DNA from: Eucommia ulmoides | Taxonomy: Eukaryota; Streptophyta; Magnoliopsida; Garryales; Eucommiaceae | DNA length: 64,000 nucleotides | NCBI GenBank assembly: GCA_016647705.1 | Contig: CM028326.1 | Coordinates: 20,282,401-20,346,400, forward strand | Direction: 5' to 3' | Part shown: positions 35,152 through 46,124 of the stretch, in pieces | How positions within the stretch are numbered: position 1 is the stretch's first letter | Layout of the letters: every line of letters begins with the position of its first letter | The notes under the pieces: model-generated | Database searches by the model: none | Told to the model about the DNA's origin: nothing | Seen by the model: only the letters and a program-made list of their open reading frames with translations | Program-made: the position numbers and the translations under genes

Positions 35152-35400
35152 AAATGACCTTTTTGGTCAATTTTTAGGGAAGGAAGGGATGGTGACGATG
35201 GTAATTACTTTTTGTATCCTTAAGTTTTAAATAGAAAATAAAATCAATTCTATTAAAAAATTTAAAGGATATAATGTAATTTAATAGTAATTAACAAAAA
35301 ATTTAACTGATAACCCAATTTGAAACGAAAATAAAATATTAAGAACTCAATGTGACGATTTCCAAATACTAGGGTCCAATTGAGTATGTTCATGTTGATT
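35152..35400. repeat. Dispersed TIR-type repeat, right of the F-box relic
   Basis: A forward end (GGGGAAAATGACCTTTTTGG at 35,152) and a reverse copy at 35,290-35,400 (whose complement reads TCAATTGGACCCTAGTATTT, then CAAATTGGGTTA) match the family at 33,088 and 62,762. Confidence 0.5.
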
Positions 35401-35516
35401 TTATTTTTTTACTGAAATGTTCATATTATTTTCGTTTTTGTTGATCTTAGGGTTGAATTTCAATATTTTGATTTGGAGTTCTTTTTAATAGATTCTACAT
35501 ATTTAGTAGGGATGGT

Positions 35517-35998
35517 CATGGGCCCAGGGGCCCAGTCAGTTCGCCAAGCTCGGCACTATTTTTTTAGAACTTGGGCTTTAATTTTAAATCCATGGGCAGG
35601 GCTTGAGTTTTTATTTTCAAGTCCGATGAAATTTTGGGCTGAGCTTGAGCAAGGGAAATTTTTTTTAGGGTTGGCCCGGCCCAAGGACTATTAATTTTAA
35701 AAAATAATATATATATATATCAAACAAATCCAACCCTAGTTAATTTGACAATGTTGGTTTGCCTTGATTTCATGTGAATGTGAATGTTAATATTAGTTTG
35801 ACTTAATTTTATATTTTAGTATTTATGTTTATGTTATAGTATTTATTTTTTAAATTAAAAAATATATATATAAGGCTGGCCCAGTCTGTAGGAAAATAGG
35901 GCCCAATCATAGGGTCTGGCCAGGCTAGGGTTTAGTATTTTATTATAATGCCCTAGTTAAAATCCGTCTTGAGCCCGACTCGACCCATGATCACCCTA
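35517..35998. mobile_element. hAT-type MITE, complete
   Basis: A 482-base element has inverted ends TAGGGATGGTCATGGGCCC and (complement of the right end) TAGGGTGATCATGGGTC. It is flanked by eight-base target duplications ATATTTAG (35,509-35,516) and ATGTTTAG (35,999-36,006) that differ at one base. The ends and the 8-base duplication are typical of hAT elements. There is no transposase, so it is non-autonomous. Confidence 0.85.
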
Positions 35999-36029
35999 AT
36001 GTTTAGATGATTAAAAAATAAATTTTATT

Positions 36030-37003
36030 TAAAAAAAATATACGAGAATACACAACTCTTAGAGCTTATACACAGTGATGTATGTGACTCAAATAAACCG
36101 CCGACTAGATCTGGGAATAAATATTTCCTGACGTTCATTGATGTTTATTCGAGATTTTGTTATATTTATCTTTTGAAGACTAAAGATGAGGTGTTAAATA
36201 AATTTATAATATATAAGAATAGAGTAGAAAATCAACTTGATCGAAAGATTAAGAAACTTAGGTCTAATAGAGGAGGTGAGTATATTTTGGGAGATCTTAA
36301 GACTTTTTGTGAAAAATGTAGTATCGTACATGAACTTACTCCACCATATTTACCTCAATCAAATGGAATTGCAGAAAGAAAAAATAGAACTTTGATAGAT
36401 ATAGTGAATTCAATGTTGATAAGTTCGGGTTTACCAAAAAATTTATGGGGAGCGACTGTACTTACTGCATGTTTTATATTAAATCGCATTACGACAAAAG
36501 ATAATGAAAAGACCCTATATGAAATTTGGGAGAATAGAACGCTTAATATGATAATCTTAAAGGTGTGGGGGTGTTTAGCAAAGGTAGTTATACCTGAACC
36601 AAAATGAAAGAAAATAGAACCTTAGACAATAGATACTATTTTCTTAGGTTATGCACAAGATAGTAGTGCAAATAGATTTTTAGTTATAGAATCTCAAATT
36701 AGTGATATCTCCCTAAATTCGATAGTTGAATCAAGAGATGCAACTTTCTTTGAAGATATATTTCCTTATAAAGGTAGAATTCCTAACCAGTTATTAAACA
36801 TGGATTTTACACTAACTCATGATAGACCTTCTACTAGCTATAGCCTTCCTACCGAGACAGAATTAGATTTTTCTGTAGAACCGAGACGAAGTAAGCAACC
36901 TAGAATTGAAAAAAAAAATTGGGGAAGATTTCTATACTTACTCAATAGAGGAAGATTCGAAAACTTACAAGGAAGCGTTATCTTCTATAGATGCACCTTT
37001 TTG
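36030..37003 (+). pseudogene. Copia integrase fragment
   Basis: Plus-strand copia integrase, part of a different element from the one at 1-27,748. Seen in order: LIHSDVCD (first catalytic Asp), TFIDVYSRFCYIYLLK, LRSNRGGEY where family members have a catalytic Asp (here Asn), GIAERKNRT with the catalytic Glu, and WGCLAKVVIPEPK. Two in-frame stops follow (about 36,605 and 36,624), then the linker that precedes RT. Open from 36,173 to 36,607. The fragment is cut by a MITE at 37,004, and RT and RNase H are absent. Confidence 0.85.
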
Positions 37004-37141
37004 TAGGGACGGTCATGGCCCTGGGGGCCCACCCAGCTTGAACAGGCTGAACAACCCTAAAACCTAGACCTAGGTTTTAGGGCCGGGCTTGGACAAGACT
37101 AAAATGTTTTAGGGTCGGCCCGCCCCGAAGAATAATTAAAA

Positions 37142-37178
<37 letters not shown>

Positions 37179-37428
37179 CAGAAGACAACCCCTTCAAATG
37201 CACGAGAATCAAGAAATTGTCATCTTCAAACCATGTGCTCCCATTTCAACCAAAGGCTACGATTCATCTACACTACTAAAATCAATGGCTAACTTTAATT
37301 TCCTCCACTAATATTATTAAAAAACTCTCCACCCAGCCTGACTCTGCACTCTATCGTCTCGCTTTCTCTCTCACCCCAATTAGTATTTATTTTTTAAATT
37401 AAAAAAAAAATTATAGGGCCAGGCTTTT
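37004..37428. mobile_element. hAT-type MITE, right end lost
   Basis: It begins TAGGGACGGTCATGGCCC, like the left end of the MITE at 35,517, and includes a long TA run at about 37,146-37,175. It stops at TATAGGGCCAGGC without the right terminal repeat. No matching eight-base duplication was found on the right, so a deletion is likely. Confidence 0.7.
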
Positions 37429-37786
37429 GGTATAGGTCACATATATCTTTTGAGGACTCACCTAAGTGAAAGTTGTCGTGAGGCCGCCACTATAGGAATG
37501 AGGTTGTTCCCTAATAACTTTCATGAGAATGAAGATCAAAGTGCATGGCCATTAATAGCACTAACCCGCGAACTATATCTAAATATCGATGATGTGTGTG
37601 TAACAAATGAACTTTGACTTAAAAGGATCTAGTTCAAGACATAATTCATTATGATTCTTCAAAGAAAAATTGTTAACACCAAGTGAGGTTCAAGTCCTAA
37701 AGACACCTTCACCTATTGCATAATATAAAGTTGCCCATATTTTCTATATATGTTAAATAACGGTTTTGAAATTTGTGGGGGATTGT
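37429..37786 (+). other. 3' remnant of the second copia
   Basis: Non-coding sequence ending in a purine-rich tract (TTTGTGGGGGAT) before an LTR start. It probably belongs to the same copia as the integrase at 36,030, with RT and RNase H deleted between them. Confidence 0.55.
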
Positions 37787-38250
37787 TATAAACTTTATAA
37801 ATTTTATTTAAAAAATTCATTAATTATAAATTTCAATACCTCCATTTTATTAATTAAAATTTCAGTTTTTATTTGACAATTATTATTATTAATTTTTAGT
37901 TTTTTGTTTTATGTTTATTATCAATAATTGTGTTTATTATTACTCTTGTAACTCCTATAATTTTTTACACTATATAAAGGGGTTGCTTATTCATTGAGAG
38001 ATATTGAAAAAGTATCCTAAAAGTTCTTCTTCCTTCTACTGTATCGCTATATATTATATTCACGGGCAATTTGATAAAGACGGTTCATTAGTCTTCCGAT
38101 GGACGTGAACCCCGATAGGACGTGCTTGGGAGCAACGATTGTATCTTGGAGTAGACATTACCATCAAAACCTTCACGTAGGGAGGGAATTGTTGCTTTAG
38201 GTCAATGATAATTCGTGCCTCCTTGAACTCACAGGCCAGTTTCTTTTCTT
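37787..38250 (+). repeat. 3' LTR of the second copia, end uncertain
   Basis: It begins TGTTATAAACTTTATAAAT after the polypurine tract. ACTATATAAAGGGG at about 37,970 is a good TATA box. The 3' end and the target duplication could not be fixed. Confidence 0.55.
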
Positions 38251-38722
38251 ACTTATTTTATTATTTAAATTTTTGGAGAAGTTTATTATTTATGTCCTAA
38301 TAATAGTTTTAATATTTCAATTATTGTAAAAAAATCATATAATTTCCATATCAACTTGTCACTAATGTGACTATTTTTAAGAAATTCTATAGACATTTAC
38401 GTTCTCCTCATTGCTGCCCTCCTACTCTTTGTTTCTCCCAATACTCAAAAACATACATATAATATATGTAATTTTTTTATTTTTTTTTTTTCGTTTTAGA
38501 AATTTTGTAAGGGTGAAATTAAAAGGCCTATAACGTTTTCTTTAAAATAGTGAAGTGCACAACAGGTCAAAGTTTAGTGTCAAAAAATTGCGTTGAAGTT
38601 GGAATATTACAAAACTTCAGGGTATACTATATTCAAATTGAAAGTATGATGATCAAAGTTGTAACTTTAGGGGGGCAAAATATAAATAAAATAAAATCCG
38701 GAAACAGAAAAACTCGCCAGCA
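38251..38722. other. AT-rich stretch without a gene
   Basis: Nothing recognisable apart from a poly-T run near 38,475. It may be the upstream region of the possible gene start at 38,794. Confidence 0.4.
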
Positions 38723-38877
38723 TCACTATAAATAAAAGGACTGCATTCCATTCCCAACTACTACTTCTCGACGCACCACATAGCCTCCGAAAAATGTGTG
38801 AAGGAAAAGGAGAAATGGAAGCATACGATGGCAGCTTTAGTCAATCTAAAATCCCGAAGGATAAGTCGGTTTTGCCT
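38723..38877 (+). pseudogene. Possible promoter and first-exon stub, cut by an LTR
   Basis: A TATA-like CACTATAAATAAAAGG at about 38,722-38,737 is followed about 55 bases later by ATG (38,794). The frame MCEGKGEMEAYDGSFSQSK and a few more residues ends where the LTR begins at 38,878. The peptide is not recognised. The last bases before the LTR could also be a degraded polypurine region of the LTR element, in which case this is not a gene. Confidence 0.3.
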
Positions 38878-39631
38878 TGATCGCACCGCATTTGTGCGAT
38901 TTTACATCCCTAAATTTAGATTTGTTATTCGTTCGAATAGTGTAAATTATTATAAATATAGTTATTTTAGTTATTTTTGTATGTTTATGAAAATGGATCA
39001 AAATGGCGTTAAGATGGGACAAATTGGATTAAAAACGAATAAACCACTAGAAGCCAAATGAAAATCAAACAAAAACCAAAGATACCGGAATGAAACATTT
39101 GATCCCTTAACAATATCGAAAATTGATTTATTTTATATGTTTTTGTAGGTTTTTAAAAAACGAATAAAATGGCATTGAGTTTAAGCGAATCAGATGAGAA
39201 ACAAGCAAACCAAGGCGATCCGAAAGAAAATTGTCCAAGCCGCGCGTGAACAGTAACCGCACGAGAAGAGTAACCGCGCGTGAACGGTAACCGCCTATGA
39301 ACAGTAACCCCACTTGGCCATCCACTTGCAGCCCTGATATTTTGATCCTTTTACGTTTTTACCCTTCTTAATTCTATTTTTGACCATTTTACCCCCCAAG
39401 GCTTCTTTTTGGTGGCAATAAATATGACTTGAGGTTAGATACAATTGGATATACATTTCTTAGTCTATTTTCAAGCCATTTTGGACATCAACTAGTCTTG
39501 GAGAGGATGTCAATTTCCAATAAAGTTTTGCTTTCTTTTTCTATGTATTTCTAAATTTTCTTACACTAAGATTGAGGATGAAATCATGTATAATTAATTA
39601 AGTTGTATTGTTTTGATTCCAAACAACTTGT
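38878..39631 (+). repeat. Partial LTR of the Athila/Tat-type family, plus strand
   Basis: It begins TGATCGCACCGCATTTGTGC and matches the start of the minus-strand LTR that ends at 40,881. It stops at 39,631, where that minus-strand element begins, after about 755 of 1,250 bases. Three to four GTGAACAGTAACCG-like units lie at about 39,240-39,312. Confidence 0.8.
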
Positions 39632-40881
39632 TGTGACAAAAACTGTGTTCTGTCTCATTTTAAAATTCATATTTACTCGCAAGCGCACGAATCAAGTGTA
39701 GCAAAGATTACTGGAATAGAAAGACTCAATCAATCCAATTTAATTTAATTATAATCTAGTTCAAGATGATTTTGTTTTGTGATTTAAGAAATGAAAAACT
39801 AAATAAACAGTGAAATAACTAGTTTAACTTGATTGAAGATTGAGAGACATTAAGATTTTAAAATCCACCAATATATAATTAATTAGTTCTTATTATTATT
39901 TGGACTCCAAATTTTTAGTGATAGTTTTAAAAATTAAGCTTGACATAAATCTCAAGTTGATTTTTCTTTGCTTTAAAAATTGTAATTCTTAAGTATTATA
40001 TGTATACAATTTAATGGAAAACATATAATCAAAAGATATTACTTGTTTCATAATACAAATCCAAGCATTAAATAATTCATAACAATCAATAATACATGAT
40101 ATTAAAGATGAAATCATTTATTTAATTGAAATAAAAACCTTAAGCATTTCATTACAAATTGTTTGGAATCAAAAAAATATAATAACTTAATTAATTATAC
40201 ATGATTTCATCCTCAATCTTAGTATAAGAAAAATTAGAAATACATAGAAAAAGAAATCAAAACCTTATTGGAAATTGACATCCTCTCCAAGACTAGTTGA
40301 TGTCCAAAATGGCTTGAAAATTGACTAAGAAATGTGTATCCGATTGTATCTAACCTCAAGTCATATTTATAGGCACCAAAAAGAAGCCATGGGGGGTAAA
40401 ATGGTCAAAACTTGAATTAAGAGGGGTAAAAACATAAAATGATTAAAATATCAGGGGTGCAAGTGGGGGGTACTGTTCATAGGCGGTACTGTTCACTCTC
40501 GGTTACTGTTCACGCGCAGCTGTGACGGTTTTCTTTCGGATCACCGTGGTTTACTTGTTTCTTATCTGATTCGCTCAAACTCAATGCCGTTTTGTTCGTT
40601 TTTCCAAAACCTACCAAAACATATAAAATAAATCAAATTTTGATATTGTTAATGGATCGAACGATGCATTCCGGTATCTTTGGTTTTTGTTCGGTTTTCG
40701 TTCGGCTTGCAGTGGTTTATTCGTTTTTAATCCAATTTGTTCCATCTTAACGCCGTTTTGATCTATTTTCATACACATACAAAAATAACTAAAAAAACTA
40801 TAATTATAATAATTTACACTATTCGAACGATTAACAAATCTAAATTTAGGGATATAAAATCGCATAAATGTGGTGCGATCA
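39632..40881 (-). repeat. 3' LTR of the Athila/Tat-type element
   Basis: 1,250 bases. On the minus strand it begins TGATCGCACCACATTTATGC after a polypurine tract (GTAAGGTTTGGGGTG) and ends CACAA at 39,632. TACTGTTCAC-type repeats are at about 40,470-40,520. Confidence 0.87.
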
Positions 40882-42159
40882 CACCCCAAACCTTACTTTT
40901 GCTAGTCCTCGAGTAAAACTAATATAATAATTAATTGAAAAATCCATTTTTGTCGGAAATACGATTGCATTTAGCGTATGCAATAAACCTTTAAACCCCT
41001 AGGTTATCTCTAGTGGACGAGTATAGTCTCGTGAAGGTTTACAGAGATATTATTCACAAACATCCAATTTTTATTTTTTATTTAGTTAATCAATCTTGTT
41101 TAATGCTAACATAATAAGTTGAGATCATACAAGAGTTTACTGAAATAGTTATTGATCTCATAACACGTGATTTTTAATAATATCTACTTTTGTACCCACA
41201 ACATACATCCAACTCACTTTTATAATGAATTTAATACAACTATCTATTCAACTAATTTTAATGATCAAATAACGTTTTCCCTGAAATAAAAATATATTTG
41301 TGGATTTTTTTTATTTTTTTATTTTTTTTATTTTTACATATATACATATAAATAATTTTTCTTTAAATAAATGACTTGTGTAATGTTTACCTCACTGGGC
41401 TTTCTAAGATGTCTACGTAGCGAGTGTTAGGCCAATGATTCTAATCCAGTTGATTCGGGGCATTAGGTGTTAAGGCATCCTTCAGACTTAATTACTCGAA
41501 CAATTTAGGTTTCGAAGTTAACAAGCCACTTATTATCTTAACAATTTGCTCCCACCCTTTTGATGCGAACACTCAAAGCTTATTGGGGCAAGAGGCCCGG
41601 TTACTTAGCGAAAGTTCATTATTAAGACTGATTTTTTTTTAAAAACTCCAGGGATATGTTATTATCATGTTAAAATTTAGCAAAGCAGTTCATGTACTAA
41701 ATTTAAAATAAGAGAAAGTTAATATTTATGCAAGAGTCGAAAAATGAAATATATATATATATATATTTAAAAAAAAATAGTGTTATACTCCAATAATTAT
41801 TTAGCAAACTCAAGTTTTTATTCGACATATATGCTATCATAGGATGGTTTGATAAAATTAAGTGTCAAATAAAATAACAGAAGGAATACAACCGTTTATC
41901 CCCCCAAATCTAAATTTCACATTGTCCTCAATGAGAAAGATACAAAATTTAATTGGCAAGGAAAGATACTACCTGGTGTAACTGAACTGTAGGGTCTGAA
42001 TGCTTATACCTGTCTACTACAAAACTCACGGAAACTTAGCAAAATAAAAGTTAAAACTATAATAATTATTTTTTAAACAACAACGGGTTGCCTCCCACTC
42101 AGCGCTAAGTTTAATGTCTTTAGCTAGACGTTTTATCAAGAGAAGGACTAATCTTGATA
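40882..42159 (-). other. Non-coding 3' part of the Athila/Tat-type element
   Basis: No gene is seen. On the minus strand CTCGAGGACTAGCAAAA precedes the polypurine tract, identical to the context in the gag-only family (CTCGAGGACTAGCAAAATTC at 5,014 and 14,695). TGGGAGGCAACCCG lies at 42,084-42,097, just after integrase. Confidence 0.65.
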
Positions 42160-44894
42160 AATGGGATCTTCGAGGATTATTTCCTCCACTTCGGGAGTTT
42201 TTAACTCCAAAAATGGTTTTAACCTTTGGCCATTAACTTTGAAAACATCACCATTTTTTGAATTTTCAATTTCGACAGCTCCGTGGGAAAAAACAGTACG
42301 AACGACATGTGGACCAGACCATCAAGAACGAAACTTACCAGGGAATAGATGTAGACGAGAATTGTAGAGAAGGACCTTTTGACCTGGAAAGAAAGATTTT
42401 CTCAAAATAGTTTTGTCATGAAAACTTTTCATTTAATCCTTATATCGTTTTCCCAAATTGTATGCATCACTCCTAATATCCTCTAACTCATTTAATTGAA
42501 GTTTCCTCTGAATAGCTGCTTGGTTTAGAGAAAAACTTAACTGTTTGATAGCCCAACATGCTCTATGCTCTAATTCAATAGGTAAGTGACATGCTTTACC
42601 GTAAACAAGTCAATAAGGTGACATTCCAATAGGGGTTTTAAAAGCCATTCGGTAAGCCCACAATGCATCAGGTAGTTTTAAAGACTAATATTTTTTTGTA
42701 GGGTTAACCATTTTTTCAAGAATGTGCTTAATTTTCCTATTTGAAATTTCTACTTGACCACTTGTTTGAGGATGATAAGGGGTAGAAACTTTATGAGTAA
42801 TGCCATATTTCTTTACCAAATTTTCAAAATGTCTGTTACAAAAATGTTTCCCCCATCACTGATGATAGCACGTGGTGTACCAAATCAGGAAAAAATATTT
42901 CTTTTTAAAAATTTCACCACAACCTTATGGTCATTTGTTTTACAAGCAATGGCTTCTACCTACTTTGACACATAGTCAATAGCAACAAGAATGTACAGGT
43001 TACCAAAAGAGTTAGGAAATAGACCCATGAAATCAATACCCCAAACATCTAATAACTCAACAATAAGAATTTGATTCAAGGGCATCATATTCCTACGAGA
43101 AATACTTCCTAATCTTTGACATCGGTCATTGGAGCGACAATACACATGAGTGTCTTTGAAAAGAGTGGGCCAATAAAATCCACTCTGCAGAATTTTTGCA
43201 ACGGTTTTCTTTGAGGAAAAATGACCTCCACATGCATGATCGTGGCAAAATGAAATAACACTTTGTTGTTTGCTCTCAGGAATACATCTTCTAATGATTT
43301 GATTAGGGCAATATTTAAAGAGATAAGGATCATCCCAAAAGAATTTCTTTACCTCAGTAAAAAATTTAGTTTTATCTCGGTGACTCCAATGATTAGGCAT
43401 ATGACCAGTGACAAGATAATTAACTATATCAGCAAACCAAGACAATTGGGATATAGACATGAGTTGTTCATCAGGAAAAGTTTCTTTGATTGACAAATTT
43501 TCATCATCAGATTCTATTACCAACCTAGACAAGTGATCAACAACAATATTTTTAGATCCTTTCTTATCACGAATTTCTAAATCAAATTCTTGTAACAATA
43601 AAATCCACCTAATCAAATGAGCTTTAGAATCCTTCTTGGAAAGAAGATATTTGAATGCAGCGTGATCAGAATAAACAATGATTTTAGAACCAATCAAGTA
43701 GGATCGAAATTTGTCTAGAGCAAACACAACAACAAGTAATTCTTTTTCAGTGGTGGAGTAATTCAATTGTGCATCAATAAGAGTTTTACTGGCATAATAG
43801 ATCACATGCGGTAAGCTATTTACACGTTGGCTCAAAACAGCACCTATAGCATAATCAGATGCATCACATGATTTCAAAAGAGAGATTCCAATCGGGAGGT
43901 CGAATGATCGGAGCAGAAGTCAACAAGTGTTACAGTTTCTCAAATGCATGGAAACAAGAATCATCAAAGACAAAAGGGGTGTCTTTTGCAAGCAAACTAC
44001 GCAAAGGTTGAGAAACTTTACTAAAATCTTTGATGAACCTACGATAAAACCCAACATGACCTAAAAATGATCGAATTTATTTTACTGTTCGTGCAGGTGG
44101 ATGATTAGAAATTAAACCAATTTTGGCTTTATCAACCTCAATTCTATCTTTTGAAACAACATGACTTAGAACAATCCTTTTCTTAACCATGAAATAACAT
44201 TTTTTCCAATTTAACACAAGAATTTTCTCTTTACATCTAACTAACACTAATTTTAAATGGTGCAAACACTCATCAAAACTAGACCCAAACACTAAAAAAT
44301 CATCCATGAAAATTTTGAGAAAACGCTCTACCATATCAGAAAAAATACTCATCATGCATCGTTGAAAAGTACCTGGAGTATTACATAAGCCAAAGGGCAT
44401 ACGTCGGTAGGCGAAGGTTCCGAATGGACAAGTGAAAATGGTTTTTTCTTGGTCTTCAGGGGAAATAGAAATTTGGTTATAACCGAAATAACCATCAAGA
44501 AAACAGTAGTAGGAATGACCTGCCAATCTCTCAAGCATTTGATCAATGAAGGGAAGTGGAAAGTGATCTTTTCTGGTGACAACATTCAGTTTCCTATAGT
44601 CAATACAAACATGCCATCCAGTTTGCACTCGGGTAGGGACTAATTCATTTCATCGTTTTTCACTACTGTTATACCAGATTTCTTAGGAACTACCTGAACA
44701 GGGATAACCCACAAACTATCAGAAATAGGGTAACTGATACCCCCATCTAAAAGTTTAATCACTTCAGCGCTAACAACCTCTTTCAGGTTTGGATTTAATC
44801 TTCTTTGAAACTCACGACTATTACTGACATTATCTTCCAAATGAATTCTATGCGTGCACACTGATGGACTAATACCCTTAATATCTCTAATTGT
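42160..44894 (-). pseudogene. Gypsy pol: RT, RNase H and integrase
   Basis: Minus strand. RT (about 44,861-44,077): GWHVCIDYRKLN, FPLPFIDQMLERLAG, FCPFGTFAYRRMPFGLCN-like, and catalytic FMDDF (44,299-44,307). RNase H (from 43,877): [36 protein letters not shown]. Integrase: an HHCC-type region (HDHACGGHF, then [11 protein letters not shown]), VWGIDFMG with the first Asp, ISDGG with the second (about 42,860), GQVEISNR with the Glu (about 42,760), and a C-terminal [14 protein letters not shown] to VNGQRLKPF. Breaks include a stop at 42,960 (Trp to TAG), a stop at 44,077 and a five-base ATGAA tandem duplication near 44,643-44,652. Domain order and motifs fit Athila/Tat. Confidence 0.9.
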
Positions 44895-46124
44895 CTACTC
44901 TATGGCTTCTTTATGATCTTTGAGGACATTGATCAATTTATCTTCCTGTTCATTATCTAAGTCAGATGCTATGATAACAGGCCAGGTTTCTGATGGTTCT
45001 AAGAACACATATTTTAGGGTATCGGGTAAGGGCTTAAGGTCCAACTGTGGTGACTCAGAATTTGAATTGATAGACTCAGTGGGTGTAACATGTTCAATTT
45101 TGTCTTCCCATTCATCAATATCCACTAATGGTGTAGATTCTAACAAAGAATTTACATCATTAATTGAACTTTCAACATCTATGTTCATGTCAAACTGTTT
45201 CAAATATTTTTCAAAAGAGTCATTTCCATTTATTTGCAGGAATAAATCATGGAAAGTAGTCTCAATCATATTCACTTCACACGAATCATACAGATCCACA
45301 CATTTATTAGCAACATTAAATACATTTAATTTAACAGTCATATTTCCAAATGATAACTTCAAGACACCATTACGACAATTGATGATTGCATTAGAAGTAG
45401 CTAAGAACGATCTACCCAGGATAACAGGAATTTGAGTATTCAAGTTTTCAACAAGTTGAGTATCAAGAACAAAGAAATCCACAGGAAAATAGAATTTATC
45501 AATCTTGATTAAAACATCTTCTATGACACCTCTCGGAACGTTCACAGACCTATCAGCTAATTGGAGTGTCATAGATGTGGGTTTTAACTCTCCTAGATTG
45601 AGTTGCTCATAAACTGAATATGGTAACAAATTCACACTCGCACCCAAATCAAGTAAAGCTCGACTAATCTTTTGATCGCCAATTACACAGGATATTGTTG
45701 GACAACCAGGATCTTTGTATTTAGCAAGAGTTTTGTGCTGGATTATGGAGCTTACTTGTTCAGTCAAGAATGCTTTTTTTGGAACATTGGTTTTCCTTTT
45801 CATAGTACAAAGATCTTTCAAGAATTTTGAATAGGAAAGCACTTGTTTTATAACATCAAGGAAGGGGATGTTAATGCAAACTTTCTTAAAAACCTCTAAA
45901 ATGTCACTGTATTTTGTACCTTTCTCTTTTGGAATAAATCTTTGTGGAAATGGAGATTTTGGAAGGTAAGGCAATAATTGATTTTCAATTGAGTTATTGG
46001 ATTCAGAATTTTCAGGTTGGCTCTTAGGGTTCTCTTTCTCAAGTTCAGGTAGGGGATCAGGTTTAACAATAAGTTTTCTCAACCTAAGAGTAGTAATGGA
46101 TTTAACTTCCTTATTAGGGTTCAA
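44895..46124 (-). pseudogene. Gypsy gag end and aspartic protease
   Basis: A 409-residue open stretch on the minus strand. It starts with a Glu/Asn-rich linker and PFPQRF, continues with the INIPFLDVIKQVLSYSKFLK segment, then the protease: active site LLDLGASVNLLPYSVYEQL (45,636-45,650 encodes DLGAS), MTLQLADRSVNVPRG, IEDVLIKIDKFYFPVDFFVLD, ILGRSFLAT. This is the retropepsin of Athila/Tat elements, with DLGAS where most retropepsins have DTG or DSG. A TAG stop at 44,895 separates it from RT in the same frame. It is the longest open frame in the window. Confidence 0.9.

Noticed and set aside
44920..45435. A 171-residue plus-strand frame
   Set aside because: It is the antisense of the gypsy protease region, whose minus-strand frame has clear family motifs.
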